A model generated the notes under the pieces. The model saw nothing but the letters and a program-made list of their open reading frames with translations. It made no database searches and had not been told where the DNA came from. Below, one piece after another: positions 1-13,159 of a stretch of 64,000 nt of DNA. The DNA is taken from the NCBI GenBank assembly GCA_016617855.1, contig JAECUM010094028.1:1-64000 (forward strand), given 5' to 3'. Source of the DNA: Megalonaias nervosa. Its lineage: Eukaryota > Mollusca > Bivalvia > Unionida > Unionidae. Every line of letters begins with the position of its first letter. The stretch's first letter is position 1. The position numbers and the translations under genes are program-made.

Positions 1-266
1 TTCTTCCTCACCGTTTAAAGATTTTAAATCTTCGAACTATACTGAGGATGATTGTGCGTGTAGAAGTGGAGAGGCGTGCCACAGATTATGGACAATGTCA
101 ATTTACGTATAAAAACTGGCTGATTTTAAATATTTGCAACATAACAGAATCAAGCACATTTAAAACTGAATACCTTTGCATGATGACCACAAATTTAAAC
201 ACAGTAATTTCCGAATATAGTGAAGCTTTCGTTGGTTTTATATAGTGGGCTGTATATATGCGTCAA

Positions 267-468
267 TTGTAACATACATACATACATACATACATACATA
301 CATACACACACACACATACATACATACACATACATACACACACATACACACATATACATACATACATACATACACACACATACATACATACGTATATACA
401 TACACACATAAACACACACACACACATACATACATACATAATACATACATACATACATACATACATAC
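267..468. repeat. (TACA)n/(CA)n microsatellite
   Basis: About 200 bases of tetranucleotide TACA/CATA repeat mixed with CA dinucleotides. All six frames stay largely open through it, which produces several Tyr/Thr/His- or Cys/Met/Tyr/Val-rich spurious open frames. Confidence 0.95.
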
Positions 469-1785
469 CAAACAAGTGGAACGAGATGTACTTGGATTCT
501 ACAGCAGGACGCATAATAATATAACGTAATTTTCTTTTTAATATGGAGAAAGAATATCATCATACAGGTCAGATAATTTTTAATTCGCACTCTACTTAAA
601 TTCGAGCCCGGGTCTACTGGTTGCGGTACCATCGCCTTGCCTGCAAGCACCAATGCCTAATCGCATCATCAATGCTGACACTTCGTAGGTTATAAACGTT
701 TTCATTGGTTGGGCGAAACAGATCAAATTCAAAAGCCAGCAGTCATGGGACGAACCTAAAATGTTGGAGATTTTTTTCCTTGTAGAAAAACCGAGTTGCA
801 CGAATTAACATTAAGAAGACGAGTAATGCAATCCATTGGTTCTCATGAACCTGCGTGGCTGCAACTAATACACATGTTGGCAAAATATTAATAATATTAA
901 CAATTACAATCCAATATCTCACGTTTTTTTATTTTTTTTAAAAAAATGGAAATACCAGTATCCAGTCAATGAAAGGCCTTTGAGTATACGATAACACACG
1001 ATAATACAGTCTACATAACCACCTTCAAGCACAAAGCAGGAAAATTAAGAAAGCCACGTCATGGCCGCTGGTCAAGTTATTTTTTAGAGGACAAATTGTT
1101 TTATCATATCAAACAAAAGATATAAAATCACATGAATTAAAGTTATTTTCTTTGCTCCTTATTTGAAAACTTGCCATCGAGGGCCCTACTCAGTTTCCTT
1201 GTACTTACTCAAGGGTAAAAGATTGCATTATATGACACGACTCCATCAAAATCTGAATTTTTTTTCTACTAATCTCCAACGTACAGAGCGCATCTATTAG
1301 ATGAACATGTACATATCATAAGGATGGTCAGGAACCGTAATTCAGATGAATAGCATTTTTTATGAAATATAAAACGAATCTATTCTTCTCAAATTTGAAG
1401 CAAAACTAATGTCTTTTTTCTCTGAATTCCATAATTATCTGCACAATGCGATCAACTTCGGTATTTTAAAAAACTTGCACTCAAGGTCGTATAATACGTC
1501 AGAGAATCACGTGAGTAGGTCATTTCCGCTCTGCTTGACACCCCTTAACATACGCAAGACTGGCATACAATAAATAATGACTGAAACATTTGCGTTCATG
1601 AGCACCAGCCTTTTCTTTCTTATGCAAGGATGTTGGAGTGGTAATCATGATAAAATATCAAAGATTTTTTTAGATGCTTATTATTGATTCGTACATTTAA
1701 AGATACCCTTTGCTGTGTCAGCTAAGCTTACTTTGTGCTATCAGATCTAAGCATGGCATGGTGGTGCTGGTGGTATGAGTGTCTG

Positions 1786-1787
<2 letters not shown>

Positions 1788-1828
<41 letters not shown>
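1788..1828. repeat. (GA)n microsatellite
   Basis: About 20 uninterrupted GA dinucleotides. They encode an Arg-Glu run in one frame, which is not a gene. Confidence 0.95.
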
Positions 1829-1831
<3 letters not shown>

Positions 1832-3182
1832 GATTCTTAGCATATTTGCAGTTCAAGATGCATGACGTGCAATCGCGGAGATTTAAGCTCCTCTCTGATA
1901 ATAACAAATGTGCGAAGAACTAGTAACAAAACATGGCGAAATATTTACCACTGAACATAAGACGCTTTCTAGGCTTGTCTTACTTTACTAAGAAAGGAAT
2001 GGTAACTTTAAGCTCCAACAGTACGGAAAATATTTCTCATAAAAGTTCCAATTCTGACAACTGTTTAAGTTGAGTTTAAAGCTATTACTTAGAAATATAT
2101 ATGTTTACAAACTCTGGCTCAATAAAAGTCGATTTTACTATGTTCGGGGAGCGGCAAAAAAAATTATGAAACCATCAATAGCACGTGAGGACTATAAACG
2201 TAAATGGGGCATTTCATATCAGATTTTAAAAGGCGTATGTCGCGAGCGACATTGCACAAAAAGTGAATTTACGGCATGTAAATAAGGATAGTACAGTTTA
2301 TGTAGCATGTAATATATGAAATCTTGTCATGTGAGGTTTTCATAATTGAAGTCACGGGTGCTATAAATTCTAATAAGAAAAGAGATGATAGGTAACTCAA
2401 TATATTATGGAGGGTAGGTTGAACACTGTACTGAAAAAGCAGCATATGATAAGAAAGAAAGAAAGAAAGAACAAGAAGGCTATGTCCTGCATGTCCAGCC
2501 AACGATGAAAGTAGATGTTAAATGTGTATCCTTAACCCCAGGTCAAATGTGAATAGCAAGCGTATCAAAGAATTAATTTTCTTCGCTTCATAAATAATCT
2601 TCCACTGTATAAACAAAATCAATGAATGTATTTTGGAAATAAGAGCAAATAAAATACTTGAACCAAAGCCTGAACGCAAATATTGCTGTAAATATGACCT
2701 TGACCCCAAGATCAAGAAGACGCGAGAGCGTATCATGGAATGAAATGTATTAGCTTCACAATTATTCATCCCAAGTATGAAGAAAATCAATAAAAGGGTT
2801 TACAACATACATGCAAACGAGAAAACTTTAACGAAAACCATAACGCAACTTTTCCATGTCGGTGACACTGACACCAAGGTCAAAGGGGCACCGACTGAAT
2901 TTTTTAGTTTCATAATGCTTCATGCCAAGTTCGATCAGAACCTATCACGGGGTTTACAAATATAACCGAATGAAAAACTTAAACTAAAACCTTACATGTG
3001 CTCGACAAATGGGAAGGATAGAAAACAAAAAGAAAGAAAGGGAGAGAAGAAAAGAGTTTAGATAGTTCAGAAAGTTCAGGATGATTTAGTGTAACAGATT
3101 AAAATTTTAAAACAGTGCAGCTACACGAGTCTAATTTCCAACAATCACAAAGTATGCGCATGTGTATGCTGGATGGTTAGAT

Positions 3183-3341
3183 CAGGGGTCTCAAACTCAA
3201 ACCTTCCTGAGGGCCGCATAAAGGCATTTTCGATGGCCCAAGGGCAGCACCACCTTTGTTATCTCTCATGACACCTTGTGACGCCAATCATTTTGCTGGC
3301 CACTGGATACGGTTTGGCGGGCCGCGTGTTTAAGACCCCTA
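3183..3341 (-). mobile_element. hAT-like non-autonomous element, copy 1
   Basis: A 159-bp segment bounded by 'caggggtctcaaac' on the left and 'gtttaagacccct(a)' on the right, an imperfect terminal inverted repeat of the CAGGGG type seen in hAT elements. The flanking 8-mers ggttagat and tgttggat match at 6 of 8 positions, as for a decayed 8-bp target-site duplication. The interior ('agggccgcataaaggcatttt') is the reverse complement of the interior of the related copy at 43,360-43,526. There is no coding capacity. Confidence 0.65.
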
Positions 3342-3589
3342 TGTTGGATGGATAAAATTTCCTGCACTGAGTATTTTAGAGGACTGGTTTAAGTTTCTAT
3401 ATTATGTTCAAGACGTGTACGCATGGAAACTATTTATCACATTCTCTTAACACCTTCCAGTCTCGGGTTCAGTCCTCAGAGAAGCATGTGTAAGGATTAG
3501 TCGACGCCCATCCATGGTCAAGGCTACAAGAAATATGGTTACCTGACGCCTCAGTTTGTAGTCTGCGGTGCAAATAGCTTGTAGGCCTT

Positions 3590-3752
3590 TAGATGCTTTG
3601 ACGCTAATCTATGTGACGTAGACCTTGAGATGCTTTGACGATAATCTATGTGACGCAGACCTTGAGATGCTTTGACGCTAGTCTATGTGACGTAGACCTT
3701 GAGATGCTTTGACGCTAATCTATGTGACGTAGACCTTGAGATGCTTTGACGA
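3590..3752. repeat. 37-bp minisatellite, about 4.4 copies
   Basis: A unit beginning 'gatgctttgacgctaatc' and running through 'tatgtgacgtagaccttga' repeats head to tail about 4.4 times with a few substitutions (cta/ata/ctag variants). It has no coding potential. Confidence 0.9.
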
Positions 3753-4225
3753 TATTCCATTTGCTAATAAAAGACTGCTGACCGCTCCGTTTTTGTTTAG
3801 GACCAACTAGACCGTGCGATACATGTGTGTGTAAAATTTCATAGCAGTCCTCCATGCAGTTTATGAGAAGTGATAACAAACTTGTGCAAACGGACGGACG
3901 GACGGACAACAGACCATCCCATAACTTGTTCTTTTCTATGACTACTAGAACTAATAACTACAAATTATTTCCTCATACACAGAAAAGTATTGATATATCT
4001 ATTATTATTATTACTGGTTGTAATGACGTATTTTTCTTTCCAAACATACTATGCTAAGCTTTTGGATTATGTACTATACAGGATAAGCAGGCGAGACATC
4101 AATGAACAAAACTTCCTGTTGGTTCAGTCTCATCTTAGAACTTCAAATTTGTATCTTATTACACTCGTAAAAGAAGAGGGAAACGTATCATTTCGATTGA
4201 TTTCATGTTTCATTCATTATTACAC

Positions 4226-4487
4226 TGGGGCCCCGAGTGGCCAAGTGGTCCAAAGCGCTCTCCGTTACGGATCACTGCCATCTCACCTCTATCTGCGTGG
4301 GTTCGAGTCTCGGATTCGGCGAATGTGGATATGTGAGAAAGCTTGCCAGTAGCTTCTCGTGCGTCGGTGGTTCTTTCCGGGGATTTCCCGGTTTCTTCCT
4401 CCACCATTAATACTGGCCGCCATGTATAGCCTATCGTGTGCTGAAAAATGGCGTTAAGCCCTACAACAACAACAACAACAACAACAT
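4226..4487 (+). mobile_element. SINE-B copy (tRNA Ser/Leu-like head, AAC tail)
   Basis: The head 'ccccgagtggccaagtgg' resembles a tRNA box A and 'gggttcgagtctcgg' a box B. The tRNA-unrelated body ends in a stretch meaning 'gtgctgaaaaatggcgtt' followed by an (AAC)n tail. The same family recurs at 15,037, 24,822, 26,960 and 42,613. It is non-coding; an RNA polymerase III internal promoter is expected from the family. Confidence 0.85.
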
Positions 4488-5354
4488 TATTTCACTCGCT
4501 TGTTAAGTGTTGAAGTGTGATCTGATTCATGAATGAGCAATACTTCCAACAACAGTTATTGGGGCATGACGGACAGGTGTTACGTCACATAACTACCGTG
4601 ATGGATGGCAAAAATCACAACTGTTCAGGAAAGTGACGAATAATACAAAAAATGCTTGAATGAAAAAAAGTTTCACAAATTATGTTTCATTGGGACAAAT
4701 AAAAAAATATAACACTATTTAATGTTTTGTTGTTATGATAAAATTTCGCAAATATAACTATGAATCCTGTCAATATTTTGTTTACAGCATTTTACCAACA
4801 AAGTTAGCTTTATCATGTCCAATCATGTGACTAGACTATGTAGTGCATAAAAACCATACCGAGACCACATAAATTTGTTGGAAAATAATAAACGTTAAAT
4901 TCTGCCTATGTCTTATAAATGTAAATTCTTACACTCAAGTTGGTTTCAATCATAAAATTGCTCGAAATATATAAATTTGGGATGGAAGTACATGACCCGG
5001 TAGACTCGGACATATGTATAACACAATATGCTCCTCTAAAAATTGTATATGACAAACATGAGAAGAAAAAAACCATCTCGAATAATTGCATGTTTCGTGC
5101 AATATTTCACTCGCAATCTCTTTTTTATTCTTGATTCATTTAGTGCTTGCATACATCGCTGATCCCTGGGCCATACTGTAAATTTTACTGGTCATATTTC
5201 CAAGCTGAATAACACTCGGCAGCAGATGGGGTTTTTGACAATCCACTGAACCTTTGAAATCTTTTCAGTGGTTGTTTTGATCGATATAACCACCGCTGTC
5301 TCAAAGCTTTCCAGAATAAGCTACCGAACACATTTGTGATCCTGTTTATTGTTT

Positions 5355-5400
<46 letters not shown>

Positions 5401-5578
5401 AATATCCTGCAAGTACTCCCAAAACAGTTATGCAGAGACTAAAAACTTTGGAAAAGTGCTAAATACGATACTTTTATTAGTAGTATTGGTATTAAAAGAT
5501 CCCGCCCATTCGTGCAAGCGTTTGTTTCAGATCGTACAATTGTAATACTTGTTTTTCGGATAGGCAATTTGTAACTTA
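4488..5578. other. Non-coding stretch with (TG)n
   Basis: No gene recognised. It holds a (TG)n microsatellite at about 5,357-5,399. Short open frames here (60-69 codons) show no domain, no codon-usage contrast and partly run through the microsatellite. Confidence 0.5.
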
Positions 5579-5682
5579 GTCTGGTTCCCTGCTTCGTATG
5601 CTCCCTGCGTTGCACTCCGCTATAAGAATAGCTTCGTGCAGAGAAGTGCAACGCAGGGAGCATACGAAGCAGGGAACCAGAC
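5579..5682. mobile_element. 104-bp palindromic MITE next to TA
   Basis: Two 38-bp arms starting GTCTGGTTCCCTGCTTCG are near-perfect inverted copies separated by about 25 bp. The left flank is TA and the right flank is GA. The same arms bound a 954-bp element at 12,206-13,159 that has TA on both sides. The pattern fits a TA-targeting Tc1/mariner-like non-autonomous element. It could fold into a long hairpin, but nothing suggests a transcription terminator. Confidence 0.75.
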
Positions 5683-6800
5683 GATTTGTAACTGTGCACA
5701 AGTGATCTGGAATTGCCATCAAACCAATGGGGCGCGGCTTGAGGAAGGTAAAGTTGTTTGGGACAGAGAGAAAACAAATTATTTGAGAAAAACAATTTGA
5801 ATAATACAGTCATACTGTATTATTATTATTATTATTTGGTGGATTTTACTTAAGGTATAAGAACCAAATAATTTTAAACACGAGCTCCTCAACGACCGAA
5901 AAGAATTTCCAGGTATCCAGGATAAGACCGTTTCTTCTTTCCAACTGCTGAGTGTTGAAACCATTTATGAAATTCTTGAGCAATAATATTTTCAAGATGA
6001 CCGCGTGGCGGTAATATCAAATGTACGATCGACACTATTTTCATTTAGGAAAAATTTATATCATAAGAAGTCTTTTGGTGAAAACTCCGTGTCAATATGA
6101 CTATCCATTCAGGAGAACTAGCGATAAGAAGATTTTCAAGATGGTCGCCATGGCTGCATTGTTGAATGTGAGATCGGCACTCTTTTCAGTTGGGAACAAG
6201 TAGACACCAAAAAGAAGTAGCAATAACAATAACTTCTATGGTGGTCATATTGGATGTCAGAGTGACAACCATTTTCTTTTGGAACCAACTGGATATCATA
6301 TGAAATATTTCGGTGGAAACCTCATGTCGATAGCTATAACAAAACTTTCATGATGGGTGCCATGGAAATAATATAGGAACAATTTTAATTTAGGCCCAAC
6401 TAGACATTATAAGAAGTGTTTTAGGGGAAAACTCCATGCTGATATGACAGTACATTCAAGTGGAGTGGCGATAACAAAGTTTTCAAGATGGCCGCTGTGG
6501 CAGCCATATTGGCTCTCCAAATAGCACTAATTCCATCTGGAACCAACAAGACTCTGGTATGAATGTGCTGGTACAGTTTCTTGGCAATCCTCAAAGATGT
6601 TTAGGAGTAATTGTTTCTTTTTGGTGTGTGTTGGGGATTCCTTTTCCAATCAGTGTATTTTTTCTTTTCCTTCAAGATTTTTTTTTTAAACAAACATAAT
6701 GGATTTAATAAGTTGTTTTTTTTTTAATGCACCCCCACCCCAGAATATAAAACTGTCGTTCCCGAAAGAGAAGAATGGCAAAGATATACATAAAAATATC
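5683..6800. repeat. Degenerate 'aagatggccgcc' array, plus orientation
   Basis: From about 5,985 to 6,560, about four units of roughly 140-150 bp recur. Each has 'ttttcaagatgg(c)cgcc', '(g)gccatattgga(tgtcaga)', 'cattttcatttaggacc' and 'cataagaagtcttttggtgaaaactcc'. Related arrays lie at 25,860-26,640 (plus) and 11,900-12,200 (minus). The unit has no conserved frame. The flanks (5,683-5,984 and 6,561-6,800) contain a TTA microsatellite and a poly-T run, with nothing else recognised. Confidence 0.7.
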
Positions 6801-7121
6801 ACCGCTCCGGTTGCCTAGTGGTTAGAGCGTCTGCCTCGGATGCGGGAGGTCGCGGGTTCGAACCCCGGCCGAGTCATACCAAAGATTTTACAAAATGGTA
6901 CTAACAGCTGCCTCGCTTGGCGCTCAGCATTAAGAGGTTAGTGTTAGGACTGGTCGGCCTGGTGTCAGGATAATGTGACTGGGTGGGACATCATGCTACA
7001 TGTCTGCGGCATGATGCCCCAGTGCGGGACATCACTATAAACTGTCACACTTCAGACATCGTAGCGATATGACTGAAAAATTGTTAAAGCTACGTTAAAA
7101 ATCTAAATCACACAAACTCAC
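6801..7121 (+). mobile_element. SINE-A copy with 13-bp target duplication
   Basis: It starts 'accgctccggttgcctagtg' (box A region) with 'gcgggttcgaaccccggc' as box B, then a tRNA-unrelated body and a 'aaaatctaaatcacac' tail. The 13-mer 'acataaaaatatc' lies immediately before (6,788-6,800) and just after (7,122-7,134), a perfect target-site duplication typical of LINE-driven retroposition. This is one of the best-preserved copies of the family in the window. Confidence 0.92.
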
Positions 7122-7471
7122 ACATAAAAATATCAGTCTGACAGTCTACAATTGGGACATTTTACCTTGCCGTTATTTAGTACTTGGTTAGAGAATAAGC
7201 AAGTTATGACCCAGTGATAAAACTGGTACAGGTATATGCTGACCCCTGTATCTTCAGACAAGGTGAACGATGGTATGCTACATGCGAACAGACACGAGTT
7301 GTAAATATGCCCTTTAGCATGACCCCATTTATAGCATCTGATGATTACTGATTATGTAAAACAAAATACGTCAGAGGGACAATTATCGTCAAAAGGAGTG
7401 TCATACAGCATTATGGAACACTCGTATTTAGCGCCAATAAATACGCGTTATCCGCGTTAAAGCCACAGTTG

Positions 7472-7758
7472 AACCGCTCCGGTGGCCTAGTGGTTAGAGC
7501 GTCGCGGGTTCGAACCCCGGCCGAGTCATACCAAAGACATTAAAAAATGGTACTAACAGCTGCCTCGCTTGACGCTCAGCATTAGGAGGTTAGTGTTAGG
7601 ACTGGTCGGCCTGGTGTCAGGATAATGTGACTGGGTGGGACATCATGCTACATGTCTGCGGCATGATGTCCCAGTGCTAGACATCACTATAAACTGTCAC
7701 ACTGCAGACATCGTAGCGATATGACTGAAAAACTGTTAAAGCTACGTTAAAAATCTAA

Positions 7759-7799
<41 letters not shown>
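7472..7799 (+). mobile_element. SINE-A copy with a deletion in the tRNA head
   Basis: Same family as 6,801-7,121, but the segment between box A and box B lacks about 18 bases, so the tRNA-like anticodon arm is missing while both boxes remain. It ends in a long (CA)n tail. The 13-mer 'aaagccacagttg' lies at 7,459-7,471 and again at 7,800-7,812, a perfect target-site duplication. Confidence 0.92.
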
Positions 7800-7802
<3 letters not shown>

Positions 7803-7812
7803 GCCACAGTTG

Positions 7813-10800
7813 CCAGCCAAGGTTCCGGTATGTTAACCTATCTACACCTACGAGGATAAATCAGATATTTCAGTGCTTCGGGTCTGTGAATTTCATTGGA
7901 TACTGTGACAAGCCACCGCATTCAATCAAAATCAAGTTGTTCAAATTTTAACACTTTTCCTCCATTATCGAGACAAGGGGTGCATAAAACTAGAACGGAC
8001 TCATAAATAAGCGATTTTCCACTGCGGGTTCATGTTTGCACAAGCACATCCTTTTCCTCAAATACACCTGTAATGGCTTCTTTTGGTATGTAGTCAGACT
8101 TTGGATATTAAACTTACAAAGTATCCTTTTGAAGTAAATTTTTCGGCCAATGTACAATGCACCACTGTTACATGCTATTGGTTAGTTGGCATTACATACT
8201 AAGGGACGCAACTCGTTAAATCCAATAGATGTGGCTATTGCAAAGCACTAAAATATCTGATCGATCCGCCAAGGTGTAGGTGGGTTAACATATCTGAACC
8301 TTAGCTAGCGAAGATGTGTTAAAACAAATGGTTCATAAGAAAATGACAAAGTCGAAAACAAGAAAAGAATTCCGTCTCAAATGTAAGCGAGGGCACATCC
8401 ACAGGTGTCTTCACGCCATTGTCGTCACTGTTATGGATGAGTAAGCTTAACACGTCTTTAAGGTGTTAGTTGAATGCAACACTTGTCGCCTGTTTAGGAT
8501 CAACTACTTGTAATCATAACAATGTAATCTATGCATTCATATCTGTTAGAATTTACTACAGCGGAATGACGTAACTGGACTGTAACCTAACTATTCCATA
8601 AATGGGCAGAATCATTATTTACCCCGAGATACATTTCACTGGTTGTGAAAGCAATGTTGCGCAAATAAACGTGCAAGTTGGTAAAGCAGTGTTGCGCAAG
8701 TACACAATGTAGTATTTCAATATCATTGTGGTTATGAAAGAAGTGTTACTCAACATGTAAAAGTGCTGTGTGATATGGTCAAAAAAATACGTTTTGATAT
8801 ATCCAAAAACGGACTGTTTACACCGGGACCTTTTTGATTGTAATAAGCAGGAAAATAGATGCTGGTCTGACTCCATAAGTTACCACCGGATGTTTACATC
8901 TCATCTGTTATCCATCGCGCAGGCTTAACGGGCACTTATCTGAACACTCCCCCTTTGCAATGCTATAAAACAAAATCTCACCGTTTTGTATATATGATGT
9001 TACCTACCATATTTTGTTGCATGTACTGCATCTACTTCATATTCAGGGTAAGAACAATCATTTTAAATGTATGCACTTATTTTGTAGAAAAATAAAATTA
9101 AAACAAATCTCACAAATGACTAGAAATCCCCAAAAAGTCAAAATCAGCCACATATCTGTAAGCCCAGTTTATTTCTTTTATCACCCCAATAAGGTGAGAA
9201 AAAAAAGATCAAAAGAAGCGTTCAAGCGGTCAAGTGATCACTCTGTACAACATCATGATGTTCTTTTCGTATACAAGGTCCACTATAAGTAATTACATAT
9301 TCAGTTTAATCTTCATTTTAAAAAAAAAAAAGAGTGTAAGGAAAGAAAATAAGTTCATAACTATATCCTAAATCCTAATCACAAAACTTGAGCGTGAGTG
9401 TATATATGTGTGTGTGTGTGTGACATACAAATTTACAACAGGCACATGTATACTAAGAAGTTCACAAACTGGAACAAACGAAAGGCGAACGAGTTATCGT
9501 ATTTAGCCGTGACCAAAACATGTTTTCTTTGCTTATACTGTCCAATGAATCGTTTGTGACTAATATATCCCTACAGTTCAGCTATACAAATAAGAAACCG
9601 TGTACTGCTCATCCCTATCATGGAGTCTATGGTAATCGACCATGAATGATTCACGCTTACACAAACTGAAGCTAACTGTATGGCTATAAATTGTATACGT
9701 ACCGTTTCTTTACTGTAGTTGAGGTCCACTTCTGACAGTAAAGTAACTGAATGTAGATCATCTATTGTAACAACAGGCAATTTCTCTCCGGTGGCCATCT
9801 GTTGAAGATGTATATACGACTAGGCTTTAATCTGGGTTAGATTATTGGATGTCGTAACAATTTGTACCAGATCAAACCGCCGTCACGTATGACTGGTACG
9901 AAGTGCGGAATATAAGGCAAGAAGATCACTAGGACATCAAGCCACGAGAGCCACCAATACGCTTCGCTTATTGTTAAAGGAAAATAACTTATTGTCTCCC
10001 CTGATTGGTGAATAAGTAAGATCAGTTTTAAAAACATATACAGTTGTTCTCGTCTTCTTGTGCAAAGCGTTTTTTACTTTACGACAATTTATAACAACTT
10101 GTCCAAGGAATTATCAACGGCTCAGGGGTTGACTTTGGCGGGTCTTAAGGTGGAAGAACCCTTATTAACCCTTATTAACCCTTATGTGTATCACTTATGA
10201 ACGGGCCATTTTGTGTCGGGGGGGGGGGGTCTTTCAAATCGGGATGTTTGTATTTCGTTTACCTCAAGATACTTTTTTCAACGAATATAATGGATATAAC
10301 AACTTTGTGGGGAAATCTTTTGGATGTTGTCCATATAATCAATATAGCATGTCTTACAGTGTTTTGAAAAAGTGTTTATATCTAAATATAGTATTTAGCA
10401 AAATGACAAATTTTATTAATCGAAGCTTATATATTATCCATACTAGATTACGAGATAACGTAAGTTCATTAAAAGCTTATTTTTTTTATCGTATTCAGCA
10501 TGTTGACACCTGTTTTTATTCCTGCGGTGCGATCGAAACCACTTCATGTTCTGTCCCAAGTACAGTAGACAACGAACTGAGTCGATGAGTAAATTAATCT
10601 CATTGCCATGTGAAACTATTAGCTTAGATTTACTGCTTTGGGGAAAAGGGCCATGCAAATTAAAAATACAAAATTTTACATTATTTATGCAAATAAATAT
10701 ATAACCGCTACAGGACAATTTCTATAATATACTCCAATCGTGATCACTGCCATCGTGCCCCTCTCTCTCTCTCTCAATAATATTTCATTATCATGTTATG

Positions 10801-11880
10801 TTGAATATATTTTAATACTTGTATCTTGTAGGGAGAGGGCTAATTTAAGTTGTTAGAACTTGTAGAATCAGGCCCACATGTTTGCTGTATGATTGTAGGT
10901 AAGATCAACGTAACTATAAATGTACACGTCAATACGTTATTTCCACAAATTTGATCCTGAAATAAGCAGTTTCCTTTGGGGCGCTGTTTTATTAAATGCA
11001 GCAAACACTTATACCCAAACTATCATATTTATGTAATAAATTATAATATTTGATATCATGCATAACTTTTTAATATCAGAATTAATTATTAATATCAAAT
11101 ATTCTAATTTATGACATAAAATACTAAAATTTATGTCAACAATTCTAATTTTTTAGAGCAAAAAAGAATACTGCATGTCAAATATTGTGCATGATGTTTA
11201 ATATAAAACATTTTATTTTTATATGCATTTTTGAGTTATTTTTCATATAAGAAATATTTACAATATATAAAACATTTATTTAAAAAAATAAATACTAAAT
11301 TCTTTTGTCAAAATCAATGACCGTTCCTTTTCTTTCAAACGCCATCTGCTCAGCCGTGCACTGCGTTTTTCTGACTTACGTCTGATACTATGCCGTTAGA
11401 CTCGTTTATTTGAAAGCAACAGTTTGTTTAAGAATTAAACACAGAATGATTGCCTACAATTTCTTTCTTTGATTCCTGTCCTGATCGTCTGGAACCTGAT
11501 CAGCACCATGACCGACAAGTTCACATCGGGCACCAGCTGAATTTCTGTAATGTATTTTGTAAAAATTAAAATAAAAAACACGACACAATATTTTATGAAA
11601 GTATACGGTCAAGATTATTCTACCAATTTATTTTCTTCAAAAGCAAATCAAATCCTAAAATTATTTTGATCATTCAAAGGGTAGTGTCATATTTACTGCG
11701 GACTTTCGAAAGGACAAAAAAAGAATCATTGCATGTGTTGACTATTTTATATCAAGATGTTTAGTTTTAAATGAAAACTTATTTTTAACATTTTTTATAT
11801 CAAATTTCAATAAATCTGTCGATATAATAAAACCTACTTAATAAAAATACAACATATTCTATCCACTCGTCACAGATGTG
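7813..11880. other. 4-kb non-coding stretch, nothing recognised
   Basis: No domain-bearing frame is seen on either strand. The longest frame (10,184-10,588, 134 codons, plus) has no recognisable motif and overlaps a similar-sized antisense frame. Minor features are a poly-A at 9,321, a TG run at 9,409, a poly-G run at 10,206 and a CT run at 10,760. Introns or regulatory DNA of an unseen gene cannot be excluded. Confidence 0.4.
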
Positions 11881-11889
11881 AAGAGCTTC

Positions 11890-12200
11890 GGGGATGACCA
11901 TCATCTGTCGTCTGTCGTCCAACTTCTGTTAGTCCGTTAGCATGAGTTTTGTCCTAAATAAAATTGGTGCTTCTCCGACATCCAGTACGGCCGATCAGTT
12001 CAGTGGCCATCTTGAAAATCTGACCATTGCTGCTCCTCCTGAATGTAACTTCATATCAACATGGGATCTTCACTGAAACAAATTCCTCTCATATCCCGCT
12101 GGCCCTAAATGAAAATGGTGCCCTTCTGATGGCCAATAAGGCTGCTTCTCCTCCTGAACGGAAAATCATATCGACCTAAGTGTTTCACCAGTGGACTAAA
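11890..12200 (-). repeat. Degenerate 'ggccatattgga' units, minus orientation
   Basis: Read on the minus strand, the stretch shows about two units of the array also found at 5,985-6,560 and 25,860-26,640 ('ggccatcttgaaaat' and 'ctaaatgaaaatggtgcc' on the plus strand). The second unit abuts the left end of the TA-flanked inverted-repeat element. Confidence 0.6.
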
Positions 12201-12205
12201 GAGTA

Positions 12206-13159
12206 GTCTGGTTTCCTGCTTCGTATGCTCCCTGCACTGCACTCCACTATAGGGGGCAGCAGCTTTTACGTACAAATTTAATGTCGCATGCACCTGCCTA
12301 ATATAAAAATTCAATTTAAAAAATAATACACGAGTGAAGTCAAAAAGGTCCATATTTTGGATAGGTATTATGAAGCACAACATAATCATATCACACACTT
12401 GACCTGACAAGTCTACTGACGTTTTTAGACAAAAATGTTTATGCACCCCAACCCCTAATATATACATGCATTTTTTCACATCAGAAGGCCAATTTTAACA
12501 GCATGTGGTGCTCAAAAGTGAAAACGCAAGCCCTTTCCCTGGGTGATACTTTTGAAAAAACATTGTCTACTAAATAGCTTGATGCAATTCAGAATAGTTG
12601 TCATCCAAGCCGTTTTTGAGATATTCTACTTGCCTTGAACCTGTGTCGACTGCTATGGGTGGCCGCTTGGCGCTCAGCATTAAGAGGTTAGTTGAAAACT
12701 GGTTGGCGTGGTGTCAGGAAAATGTGACTTGGTGGGACATCATGCTACATGTCTGCGGCATGATGCCCCAGTGCTAGACATCACTATAAACTGCCAAACT
12801 GCAGACATCGTAGCGATATGACTGAAAAATTGTTAAAGCTACGTTAAAAATCCAAATCACACACACGCGCGCGCGCTATGGATGGCTAGCTCTACTTCCT
12901 AGCCGACTATTGGTATTTCAATAGCTACATACTGTGCAGTGACTATGGGAGGCGAACATGCCTCACATCAGTTTCAAGAACAACACAAGCCCGAAGCACC
13001 TAGTTCACAAATATATCCATCTCTTTAATTATTACACAATAATAGCTCAAAAACTCACACCATATTCTTAAGAAATTTGCCAGGGGGCAATATGCGAAAC
13101 TGGCCCCTGCCACCATAGAGGATTACAACGCAAGGAGCATATGAAGCAGGGAACCAGAC
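12206..13159. mobile_element. 954-bp inverted-repeat element flanked by TA
   Basis: The left end starts 'gtctggtttcctgcttcg' and the right end is 'gaagcagggaaccagac', imperfect inverted repeats of about 40 bp homologous to the arms of the 104-bp element at 5,579. TA lies directly outside both ends (12,204-12,205 and 13,160-13,161), as for Tc1/mariner-type insertion. No transposase frame is present inside. A 5'-truncated SINE-A occupies 12,664-12,880. This looks like a longer relative of the short MITE. Confidence 0.65.
12664..12880 (+). mobile_element. 5'-truncated SINE-A
   Basis: It begins inside the family body ('cgcttggcgctcagcattaa'), lacks the tRNA head, and ends with 'aaaaatccaaatcacacac' and a CG-rich dinucleotide run. 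It lies inside the TA-flanked element. Confidence 0.8.

Larger units (their letters stand above)
1..3182. other. Repeat-rich non-coding DNA, no gene recognised
   Basis: No open frame here carries a recognisable domain. Besides the separately listed TACA and GA microsatellites there is a degenerate array at about 2,510-2,960. In it a unit of roughly 150 bases recurs about three times, each with a 'gaccttgaccccaaggtcaa'-like core followed by 'ttcatgccaagtatga...aaatcaat'. This is a common form of dispersed or tandem repeat in mollusc intergenic DNA. Open frames over the microsatellites are artefacts of low complexity. Confidence 0.6.

Noticed and set aside
195..653. Long open frames on both strands over the TACA repeat
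   Set aside because: Low-complexity microsatellite translation, open in several frames at once.
5579..5682. Palindrome as a transcription terminator or origin
   Set aside because: The same ends bound a longer TA-flanked element, so a transposon origin is better supported.
10184..10588. 134-codon plus frame
   Set aside because: No domain, AT-driven composition, competing antisense frame at 10,443-10,718.
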